Positions 44,020 through 51,144 of a stretch of 64,000 nucleotides of DNA are shown here, piece by piece. The DNA is taken from NCBI RefSeq assembly GCF_050269735.1, contig NZ_JBNNIX010000002.1:434001-498000 (forward strand), read 5' to 3'. Positions within the stretch are counted from its first letter, which is position 1, and every line of letters begins with the position of its first letter. This stretch comes from Paenisporosarcina sp050269735 (GTDB lineage Bacteria; Bacillota; Bacilli; Bacillales_A; Planococcaceae). The notes under the pieces are model-generated. The model saw nothing but the letters and a program-made list of their open reading frames with translations, made no database searches and was not told where the DNA came from. Made by a program: the position numbers and the translations under genes.

Positions 44020-44185
44020 TAGGCCATACCCTCCATGATAGAGGGTACCGCCCATGACTTTTTCCAGCATCTTGATATCAGCGTGATACGTTACTCAAGT
44101 CTCAACCAAACCCACTGAAGCGGATCTGGCAGGTGGTTGTAACCGGCGCGAGTTTCAAGCATCGGTGTATAACTTGAGTGACGAA
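44020..44185 (-). repeat. structured intergenic element between malE and malF
   Basis: The 305-bp gap contains an 11-bp outer stem (44090-44100 with 44172-44182, one G-T pair) enclosing a CAACCA/TGGTTG stem. It is followed on the minus strand by a separate TACCCTC/GAGGGTA hairpin (44027-44047). It may be an mRNA-stability or attenuation structure between a highly expressed binding protein and its permeases, or a dispersed repeat inserted there. A 23-codon frame at 44091-44162 (minus) has no ribosome binding site. The rest of the gap (43892-44019) shows nothing clear. Confidence 0.5.
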
Positions 44186-44196
44186 TTCAGCAAAAA

Positions 44197-45474
44197 TTAT
44201 TTCGCTGGGTGATTTGTTTCGATGTTCGTTTTGATTGATTTAACTGCTTCGTCCAAAGCTGCTTGTGGTTCAGATTTACCTGTTGCCACAGTTTGAAGTG
44301 CAGAAGCCATTGGTCCCCATACTTCGCCCATTTCTGGAATGTTTGGCATTGGAACAGCGTATTGAGATTGAACAGCTACAGCTTTAGCGCCTTCATTGTC
44401 AGCAATGATTGGATCTTCAACTAATGCTACGTTAGCTGGAATTTCAGATACTGCTTCGAAACGAGCTTTCGAGTTTTCATCGTTAGACAAGTGTTCGATA
44501 AGTTTTGTTGCCCAGTAAGGATTTTTCGTGAATTTCGTTACATGCCATCCTTTAACACCCATGAATGTTTTAACAGGCTCTCCGTTTGGAAGTGTTGGCA
44601 TTGGAGCAATTCCGATGTCAACTCCTGCGTCTCTCATTCCTTGGAATGCCCAAGGTCCGTTCATAACAGCAGCAACTTTACCTTCGTTAAACAATCCGTC
44701 CATTGCAGCGCCGCCAGTTTCACCGATGATACCTTTAGGGAATAATCCTTCTGTGTACCATTTTTGAATGTAAGCAGCACCTTCTACTGCGCCTTCATTG
44801 TTAAGACCGATATCATCACGGTCAAGACCTTCAGCACCTTCGTTGAAAACATATCCACCCATACCTGCAATTGCACCATGTGCAAAGTAGAAGTTATCCC
44901 AAAGTGCTAGGAAGCCGTAGTTTCCATCTTTTGTGAAATCTTTAGAGAATGTATAAAGCTCATCCATTGTTTCAGGAGCTTTTTCCATTAAAGCTTTGTT
45001 ATAAATAAGTACTGGTGTTTCTGTTGCTTTTGGTAAACCGTAAAGTTTTCCATCATACATTTGAGCAGTAATTGAAGATTCGCTGTATGTTTTCAATACT
45101 GAATCATCTACATTAATTTCTTGAAGAAGTCCTTCAGTTACAACTTGACCGATTTGGTCATGTGGAAGAGTTACTACGTCTGGAGCATTTCCTGTTGGAC
45201 CGTCAAGACGTAATTGATCACGGATTTTGTCAGCCATGTTCAACTCTTTAAATTCAACTTTGATTCCATACTCTTTTTCGAAAGATTCGATTGCAGCTGG
45301 TAACCAATCTTTACTCTTATCTACATCTTCCCAGATAACAAGTTTCTCTGGTTTTGGCTCTTCAGCTACGTCTTTACCGTCAGATGGTTTTGGTTCTTCT
45401 GCACGATCAGGTGCACAAGCAGCTAGCATAGCTAACAAAAGAACAAGCATCATTAATAATAAATTTTTCTTCAT
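44197..45474 (-). CDS. malE: Maltodextrin-binding lipoprotein (MalE/MdxE type)
   Basis: This extracellular solute-binding protein of 425 residues has a lipoprotein signal with lipobox LAAC (about residues 17-20), an acidic linker, and the class 1 solute-binding fold (WEDVDKSKDWLPAAIESFEK, GKLYGLPKATETPVLIYNK, VAAVMNGPWAFQGM). AGGAGGG sits before a double ATG; the second (45474) has the better spacing. It is the first gene of the malE-malF-malG-amylase unit, transcribed away from the neopullulanase gene. Confidence 0.93.
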   Translation of the reverse strand: MKKNLLLMMLVLLLAMLAACAPDRAEEPKPSDGKDVAEEPKPEKLVIWEDVDKSKDWLPAAIESFEKEYGIKVEFKELNMADKIRDQLRLDGPTGNAPDVVTLPHDQIGQVVTEGLLQEINVDDSVLKTYSESSITAQMYDGKLYGLPKATETPVLIYNKALMEKAPETMDELYTFSKDFTKDGNYGFLALWDNFYFAHGAIAGMGGYVFNEGAEGLDRDDIGLNNEGAVEGAAYIQKWYTEGLFPKGIIGETGGAAMDGLFNEGKVAAVMNGPWAFQGMRDAGVDIGIAPMPTLPNGEPVKTFMGVKGWHVTKFTKNPYWATKLIEHLSNDENSKARFEAVSEIPANVALVEDPIIADNEGAKAVAVQSQYAVPMPNIPEMGEVWGPMASALQTVATGKSEPQAALDEAVKSIKTNIETNHPAK

Positions 45475-45511
45475 CATGACCCTCCTAATATCTTTTTGAA
45501 CACTCACTTAT

Positions 45512-45529
45512 ACAACCGTTTGCACAAAA
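45512..45529 (-). promoter_or_regulatory. LacI-type operator candidate upstream of malE
   Basis: TTGTGCAAACGGTTGTAT on the minus strand is a LacI/GalR-like palindrome with a central CG. It is closely related in sequence to the element at 45615-45632 and lies 38 bases upstream of the malE start. The island's own regulator is the natural candidate to bind it. Confidence 0.55.
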
Positions 45530-45545
45530 CTAAAAACTCGTAAAA

Positions 45546-45559
45546 TGAAAACGCTATCA
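45546..45559. promoter_or_regulatory. catabolite-responsive element (cre) in the malE/neopullulanase promoter region
   Basis: TGAAAACGCTATCA matches the cre consensus TGNAANCGNWNNCA at every defined position. It implies CcpA control of the maltodextrin genes by preferred sugars. Confidence 0.7.
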
Positions 45560-45614
45560 TTATTTAATAAAAAATAACAATCGTGTTTTTGACCTTTTTC
45601 GAATCTTTTAAACT

Positions 45615-45632
45615 TGTGAAAGCGATTGCACA
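45615..45632. promoter_or_regulatory. second LacI-type operator (also fits the cre consensus)
   Basis: TTGTGAAAGCGATTGCAC is an imperfect palindrome about 103 bp from the other operator, a spacing that would allow looping by a tetrameric or bridging repressor. The internal 14 bases also fit the cre consensus, so CcpA and the local repressor may compete for it. Confidence 0.55.
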
Positions 45633-45753
45633 AATATATTCTTAATTATAATGATTGTTTCTAATTTTACAATAACTATTTTTTGCAATCATTGAAGGAA
45701 ATTTTTTTATTTTATGTAGATTTCCTTTTTAAGATGAAAAAATTAGACAGGGA

Positions 45754-45782
45754 TTGAATTGGTTAAATTGTTTTGTTAATCT
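45754..45782 (+). promoter_or_regulatory. sigma-A promoter candidate of the neopullulanase gene
   Basis: TTGAAT (45754-45759) and TAATCT (45777-45782) are separated by 17 bases, 44 bases before the start codon. Confidence 0.55.
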
Positions 45783-45826
45783 GAATCGAAGTTTTTAATT
45801 AAAAATACTTAAAAGGTGGTGCTCTA

Positions 45827-47587
45827 ATGGAACGTTCGGCTATTTTTCACCGTCCGGGGAATAATTACTCTTTTATTATGGAAAAGAACACGCTTTGCAT
45901 CAGATTACGTACCAAAAAAGAGGACATCCAAAAGATTGAGCTAATCTATGGCGATCCATATATTTGGGAAAACGAGAAATGGATTGTTCAACGAGCTGAT
46001 CTTTCCTTAAGCGCAACAGATGCATTATTCGATTACTGGGAAGTAAAAATTAATCCTCCCCACCGAAGAATTCGATATGGATTTGAACTTTTTTCAAATG
46101 ATGAACGTGTTATCTTCACTGAAAAAGGATTTTATGAAGATATCATTTATGATTCTGGCTATTATTTTTGTTTTCCCTACCTTCATGACTCTGAGCTATT
46201 TAACCCTCCAGAATGGGTGAAAGATACAGTATGGTATCAAATTTTTCCAGATCGTTTTTTCAACGGAAATAAATTAAACGATCCGAAAAACGTTCAGCCA
46301 TGGGGGAAAGTTGAACCATCTGCAAACAATTTCTTTGGTGGTGATTTGCAAGGAATTGAGCAAAAACTTGATTACTTGGAAAGTCTCGGTATCAACGGCA
46401 TCTACCTCACACCGATTTTTACTGCACCAACCAACCATAAATATGACACGATCGATTACTTTTCAATTGATCCTCAATTTGGTACGAAAGAGGATTTAAA
46501 GAGTTTGGTAGATTCGTGCCATGCTCGTGGGATAAAAGTGATGTTGGACGCTGTATTTAATCATTGTGGTTTTTATTTCCCTCCATTCCAAGACGTGTTA
46601 GAAAAAGGGAGTGAGTCGGAATTCGTTGATTGGTTTTATCCACACAGCCTACCTTTGCAGAATGGTGAACGTCCAAATTACGAAGCATTTGCATTTGTCT
46701 CTCAAATGCCAAAGCTGAATACACAAAACACACAAGTCAAAAAATATTTACTGGATGTTGCTGCCTATTGGATAAAAGAATTCAATATTGATGGCTGGCG
46801 CTTAGATGTAGCAAATGAAGTGGATCACCAATTTTGGCGGGAGTTTCGCCACGTTGTCCGTAATGAAAAACCTGATGTTTACATTTTAGGCGAAGTATGG
46901 CACGATTCCATGCCATGGCTATACGGTGATCAATTTGATGCTGTAATGAACTATCCCTTTACTACTAATGTATTGCAATTGTTTGCCAGTCAGAATATGT
47001 CCGCTATCGATTTCATGGATGCAATGTCTTCTGTGGTCCAAAGCTACCCGAATAACGTGATGGACGTCACTTTTAACTTAGTCGGTAGCCACGACACGCC
47101 TAGAATCCTCACAGAGTGTCAGGACGACATAAGACGGGTGAAACTAATTTATTTATTAATGTACACTTTCATCGGTTCTCCATGTATGTATTACGGAGAT
47201 GAGGTTGGCATGACCGGTGGAAAAGATCCTGGCTGTAGAGCTTGCATGGAATGGGACGAAGAGAAGCAGAATACGGATCTTCTCTCCCATTTGACAAAGT
47301 GTATTTCTTTACGAAAACAACATCCACTGCTCGCGAATAATGGTCAGTTCCAGTTCATGAACTGGGTTGACACGAATCTTGTCATTTTCCGAAAGTATTT
47401 GGACAACCGCAATATATTCGTTTTGCTCAACCCAACAAATACAACGCAGAGCTACGAAGTTCCCTTTGAGATCAAAAACAACACATTGAAAAATCTTTGG
47501 ACAGATGAAGAAATAGTGAGCGAACCATTCCCACTGATTCAACTAGAGCCCTATGATTTTAAGATAGTGGAATTCCATACTGTTTAA
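45827..47587 (+). CDS. Neopullulanase/cyclomaltodextrinase-type GH13 enzyme
   Basis: This 586-residue cytoplasmic GH13 enzyme (no signal peptide) has an N-terminal CBM34-like domain (about 1-125) typical of the GH13_20 maltogenic amylase/neopullulanase/cyclomaltodextrinase group. The catalytic barrel shows WYQIFPDRFFNGN, VMLDAVFNHCG, nucleophile D in DGWRLDVANEV, acid E in ILGEVWHDSMPW and LVGSHDTPR. It would cut imported maltodextrins to maltose and glucose. It diverges from malE across the shared operator region. AAAGGTGGTG precedes the ATG. Confidence 0.91.
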   Translation: MERSAIFHRPGNNYSFIMEKNTLCIRLRTKKEDIQKIELIYGDPYIWENEKWIVQRADLSLSATDALFDYWEVKINPPHRRIRYGFELFSNDERVIFTEKGFYEDIIYDSGYYFCFPYLHDSELFNPPEWVKDTVWYQIFPDRFFNGNKLNDPKNVQPWGKVEPSANNFFGGDLQGIEQKLDYLESLGINGIYLTPIFTAPTNHKYDTIDYFSIDPQFGTKEDLKSLVDSCHARGIKVMLDAVFNHCGFYFPPFQDVLEKGSESEFVDWFYPHSLPLQNGERPNYEAFAFVSQMPKLNTQNTQVKKYLLDVAAYWIKEFNIDGWRLDVANEVDHQFWREFRHVVRNEKPDVYILGEVWHDSMPWLYGDQFDAVMNYPFTTNVLQLFASQNMSAIDFMDAMSSVVQSYPNNVMDVTFNLVGSHDTPRILTECQDDIRRVKLIYLLMYTFIGSPCMYYGDEVGMTGGKDPGCRACMEWDEEKQNTDLLSHLTKCISLRKQHPLLANNGQFQFMNWVDTNLVIFRKYLDNRNIFVLLNPTNTTQSYEVPFEIKNNTLKNLWTDEEIVSEPFPLIQLEPYDFKIVEFHTV

Positions 47588-47603
47588 TAATATATAAGGT
47601 AAG

Positions 47604-47667
47604 AAAAAACACCCTTTTCTTCTACGAACCATATAATATGGTTTCGTTTAGAAAAAGGGTGTTTTAA
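47604..47667. terminator. bidirectional terminator between the neopullulanase gene and dtd
   Basis: AAAACACCCTTTT pairs with AAAAAGGGTGTTTT, with an inner ACCATAT/ATATGGT hairpin. A/T-rich ends on both sides serve the two convergent genes and mark the right edge of the maltodextrin island. Confidence 0.88.
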
Positions 47668-47669
47668 CT

Positions 47670-48110
47670 TTATTTAGATTCTACAATCAATGTTACTGGT
47701 CCGTCATTCGTTAATGATACATCCATCATTGCGCCAAATACGCCAGTTTCGACATGGAGATTCAGATTACGAAGTTCTTCGTTAAATAAATCCCAGAGGG
47801 GTTTCGCAATTTCTGGTTTGGCTGCTTCACTAAAGCTCGGACGTCTGCCTTTTCGCGTATCCCCGTATAACGTAAATTGGGAAACGGATAAAACCGAGCC
47901 ACCCGCTTCAAATATGGATAGGTTCATTTTGCCACTCTCATCTTCAAATAAACGAAGATTCGCGACTTTTTCGGCGACATAGCGCACATCTTCTTTAGTA
48001 TCTTCGTGGGTGATGCCCACGAGCAAAACGAAACCTTTATCGATTTGCCCGGTGACTTCCCCATTCACTTCAACTTTTGCTTCTAAACTTCGCTGTAGTA
48101 CGACTTTCAA
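47670..48110 (-). CDS. dtd: D-aminoacyl-tRNA deacylase
   Basis: Dtd hydrolyses D-amino acids (and Gly from tRNA-Ala) from mischarged tRNA. The 146 residues have both active-site motifs: SQFTLYGDTRKGRRPSF and the cross-subunit NDGPVTL near the C-terminus. It lies ten bases after relA, as in other Bacilli, where the two are cotranscribed. Confidence 0.96.
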   Translation of the reverse strand: MKVVLQRSLEAKVEVNGEVTGQIDKGFVLLVGITHEDTKEDVRYVAEKVANLRLFEDESGKMNLSIFEAGGSVLSVSQFTLYGDTRKGRRPSFSEAAKPEIAKPLWDLFNEELRNLNLHVETGVFGAMMDVSLTNDGPVTLIVESK

Positions 48111-48120
48111 AACTGAACCC

Positions 48121-50316
48121 TCAATTCGTCATTCGTTGCACGGAATGAATATCCGGAATTTGTTTTATCCGCTCAACAATTTTGTGCAAATGTCCAATAT
48201 TTGTAATCATAATCGTCATATTAATTGTTGCGATCTTATCGCGATCCGCTTTACCGCTGACTGCTGAGATATTTGTTTTGGCCTCATTTACCACTTGCAT
48301 GACTTCGTTTAATAAACCAGGTCGATCGAACGCAGAAATTTCAATATCTACTTGATATTCTTTGCGATTTGACGTCAGTGGCTGACCCCACTCCACATCA
48401 ATCAAGCGTTCGTTGCCAGTTGCATCCTGCACATTCGGACAATCGTCTCGATGAACCGAAACGCCACGACCTTTTGTAATAAAGCCAATGATTTCGTCTC
48501 CCGGAACCGGACTGCAACAACGGGACAAGCGAATCAGCAAGTTGTCTATTCCTTTGACAATTACGCCAGATTCGGTCGCTTTACGGATGGTCGGCGTATG
48601 CATTTCTTTCGTGATTTTCTCTAAAGCTTCTTCCTGATCACGGATTTTGCGCATTTTTTCTGCCAGACGGTTCACGACCTGTTGAGCAGTAATGCCATTA
48701 AACCCAACCGCTGCATACATATCTTCTTCGCTCGTGAAATTGAATTTTTCACATACACGTTTAATATTTTCATTCGTTAATACTTCTTTAATATCAAACT
48801 CTTGCGCTTTTATTTCTTTTTCGATCATTTCATGACCTTTGTGGACATTATCATCACGAACTTGCTTTTTGAAGAATTGTTTAATTTTATTTTTGGCTTG
48901 TGATGATTGGGCGATTTTAAGCCAATCTCGACTTGGACCAAATGACTGCTTAGAAGTTAATATTTCTACAATATCTCCTGTTTGAAGCTTCGTATCCAGC
49001 GGTACCATTTTACCGTTAACTTTCGCTCCAATGGTCTTGTTGCCGATTTCGGAATGCACGCGGAAAGCAAAATCGATTGGAACCGAACCTGCCGGTAACT
49101 CCATAACATCCCCTTTTGGAGAAAATACATAAACCATATCAGAGAATAAGTCGAATTTAAGTGATTCCATAAATTCTTCCGCATTCGAAGATTCATTCTG
49201 GTACTCCAAAATCTCTCTGAACCAAGTCAGCTTCGAATCAACTGATTTATTCGTAGACTCCACTGTTTTGCCTTCTTTGTAAGCCCAGTGTGCAGCGACC
49301 CCGAATTCAGCGATGCGATGCATTTCTTCTGTGCGAATCTGCACTTCCAAAGGATCGCCCTGAGGACCAATCACGGTTGTATGAAGTGACTGGTATAAGT
49401 TTTGTTTGGGCATTGCAATATAATCCTTGAAACGTCCAGGCATCGGCTTCCATAGCGTATGGATTATACCGAGAACAGCGTAACAGTCTTTAATACTTTC
49501 GACTGTTATTCGTACGGCGAGCAAATCATAGATTTCGTTAAATTGCTTATTTTGCAAAACCATTTTTTTATAGATACTGTAAATATGTTTCGGTCGACCA
49601 TACAAATCAGCTTCGATTTCAACATCTTCGAGCTCGCTTTTTATGTCAACCATTACATTGTTCAAATAATCTTCACGCTCATTGCGTTTTCGTTTCATCA
49701 AATTCACGATGCGGTAGTATTGCTGGGGATTTAAATAGCGCAACGAAATGTCTTCAAGTTCCCATTTAATTGTGGAAATCCCAAGTCGATGTGCCAGGGG
49801 AGCGAAAATTTCCAGCGTTTCACTTGCTTTAAGCCTTTGCTTTTCCACTGGTTGGAATTTCAATGTGCGCATATTGTGCAGTCGATCCGCCAATTTAATT
49901 AAAATGACCCGGATATCCTGCGCCATAGCCACGAACATTTTACGGTGATTTTCCGCTTGCTGTTCTTCTTTAGACATAAATTTAATTTTACTTAACTTGG
50001 TGACACCTTCTACCAGCATCGCCACTTCTTCACTGAATTCGCGAACGATGTCATCTCTATGGATGTCAGTATCTTCTACGACATCATGTAAAAAACCTGC
50101 AGCAACTGTTGCAGGATCCATTTGTAGTTGTGCCAGTATCCCCGCTACTTGAATCGGATGAATAATATAAGGCTCTCCTGATTTTCTGAACTGTTCTCGG
50201 TGAGCATACTCCGCCATTTCATACGACTTTTGGACAAATTTCACGTTTTTGTCGTTCATGTACGTAGCGACAATTGCGAACACTTCTTCAGATGTAAATA
50301 TTTGGTCTTTCGCCAT
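48121..50316 (-). CDS. relA: Bifunctional (p)ppGpp synthetase/hydrolase RelA (Rsh)
   Basis: RelA makes and degrades the stringent-response alarmone. The 731 residues show the HD hydrolase domain (IIHPIQVAGIL, AGFLHDVVEDTD; active-type residues present), the synthetase domain (about 230-340, with GRPKHIYSIYKKM and YQSLHTTVIGP), a TGS domain (about 392-455), a conserved Cys/zinc-finger stretch (RLSRCCSPVPGDEIIGF) and a C-terminal ACT domain. It sits in the apt-relA-dtd order. A promoter-proximal hairpin upstream is described separately. Confidence 0.97.
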   Translation of the reverse strand: MAKDQIFTSEEVFAIVATYMNDKNVKFVQKSYEMAEYAHREQFRKSGEPYIIHPIQVAGILAQLQMDPATVAAGFLHDVVEDTDIHRDDIVREFSEEVAMLVEGVTKLSKIKFMSKEEQQAENHRKMFVAMAQDIRVILIKLADRLHNMRTLKFQPVEKQRLKASETLEIFAPLAHRLGISTIKWELEDISLRYLNPQQYYRIVNLMKRKRNEREDYLNNVMVDIKSELEDVEIEADLYGRPKHIYSIYKKMVLQNKQFNEIYDLLAVRITVESIKDCYAVLGIIHTLWKPMPGRFKDYIAMPKQNLYQSLHTTVIGPQGDPLEVQIRTEEMHRIAEFGVAAHWAYKEGKTVESTNKSVDSKLTWFREILEYQNESSNAEEFMESLKFDLFSDMVYVFSPKGDVMELPAGSVPIDFAFRVHSEIGNKTIGAKVNGKMVPLDTKLQTGDIVEILTSKQSFGPSRDWLKIAQSSQAKNKIKQFFKKQVRDDNVHKGHEMIEKEIKAQEFDIKEVLTNENIKRVCEKFNFTSEEDMYAAVGFNGITAQQVVNRLAEKMRKIRDQEEALEKITKEMHTPTIRKATESGVIVKGIDNLLIRLSRCCSPVPGDEIIGFITKGRGVSVHRDDCPNVQDATGNERLIDVEWGQPLTSNRKEYQVDIEISAFDRPGLLNEVMQVVNEAKTNISAVSGKADRDKIATINMTIMITNIGHLHKIVERIKQIPDIHSVQRMTN

Positions 50317-50377
50317 GTCGAATCACCAGACTCCATTCACTTTCGAATATATGTAAAGACTATTGTATATTAGAAAA

Positions 50378-50411
50378 ACACATCTTGCACCCTAAAAGCT
50401 ACAAGATGTTG
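50378..50411 (-). terminator. hairpin with T-run at the predicted 5' end of the relA mRNA
   Basis: On the minus strand ACATCTTG pairs with CAAGATGT, followed by GTTTTTC. A TATAAT at 50418-50423 would start transcription right at the hairpin. It can act as a terminator for read-through from apt or as a 5'-protecting hairpin of the relA mRNA. Confidence 0.55.
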
Positions 50412-50454
50412 TCTTTTATTATATGGTCATTCAAAAAATCAACACACTTTTTAA

Positions 50455-50560
50455 AAAAGAAAAGCGCAAAGCGTCACTCTAGGGTCGACACCGTTCTGTA
50501 AGGATGAAAGGCGAAACTTCTCGTTTCTGACCCTTGGAGCTAAATATAGAAAATCTAAAG
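50455..50560. repeat. hairpin element between apt and relA, possible dispersed repeat
   Basis: The 315-bp apt-relA gap has no ORF. It holds AAAGCGCAAAGCG, then arms CTCTAGGGTC and GACCCTTGGAG about 45 bases apart (outer 3-bp and inner 5-bp pairing around a mismatch), ending in GGAGCTAAATATAG. The phrases resemble Bacillus-group intergenic repeats and the element in the alaS leader. The resemblance is recalled, not computed. Confidence 0.4.
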
Positions 50561-50590
50561 GATATGAAAAACTTTTAATTTCTTATCGTA

Positions 50591-50627
50591 TAAAAAAAAG
50601 ATGAACTCGGCAAGTTCATCTTTTTTC
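50591..50627 (-). terminator. apt intrinsic terminator
   Basis: AAAAAAGATGAACT and AGTTCATCTTTTTT form a perfect stem with a CGGCA-side loop just after the apt stop. Confidence 0.9.
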
Positions 50628-50631
50628 AACC

Positions 50632-51144
50632 TTAATATTGCATTAAAGTGCAAATATCGTAGCCTTTTAATTTTTCGCGTCCATCAAGATAAGTCAACTC
50701 GATTAAGAATGCACAACCTGCAACTACTCCACCCATCTCTTCGACGAGTTTAATTGTTGCTTCCACAGTTCCACCAGTAGCAAGCAAGTCGTCACAAATC
50801 ATAACTCGTTGACCTGGTTTGATAGAATCTCTATGCATTGTTAAAACGTTTGTTCCATACTCTAGGTCATATTCTGCGCGAATCACTTCGCGAGGCAATT
50901 TCCCTTCTTTACGAACAGGAGCAAACCCTTTCCCCATTGCATAAGCGACTGGACACCCGATAATAAATCCACGTGCTTCAGGACCAACAATCATATCTAT
51001 GTTCTTTTCTTTCGCGTATTCCACGATTTGATCTGTTGCATATTTGTAAGCTTCACCATTATCCATGATTGTTGAGATATCTTTAAAACGGATACCTGGT
51101 TTCGGCCAATCTTCCACGATTGTTACATATTGCTTTAAATCCAT
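50632..51144 (-). CDS. apt: Adenine phosphoribosyltransferase
   Basis: Apt salvages adenine to AMP using PRPP. The 170 residues show the PRPP-binding motif VMICDDLLATGGTV (about 115-128) and the flexible-loop REVIRAEYDLEYGT region. The ATG lies inside the recJ 3' end (10-base overlap) and has AGGAGGAG upstream, so it is coupled to recJ. A strong terminator separates it from relA. Confidence 0.97.
   Translation of the reverse strand: MDLKQYVTIVEDWPKPGIRFKDISTIMDNGEAYKYATDQIVEYAKEKNIDMIVGPEARGFIIGCPVAYAMGKGFAPVRKEGKLPREVIRAEYDLEYGTNVLTMHRDSIKPGQRVMICDDLLATGGTVEATIKLVEEMGGVVAGCAFLIELTYLDGREKLKGYDICTLMQY

Noticed and set aside
38911..47587. Prophage or transposon origin of the maltodextrin island
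   Set aside because: No integrase, transposase, target-site duplication or attachment repeat was visible at either edge.
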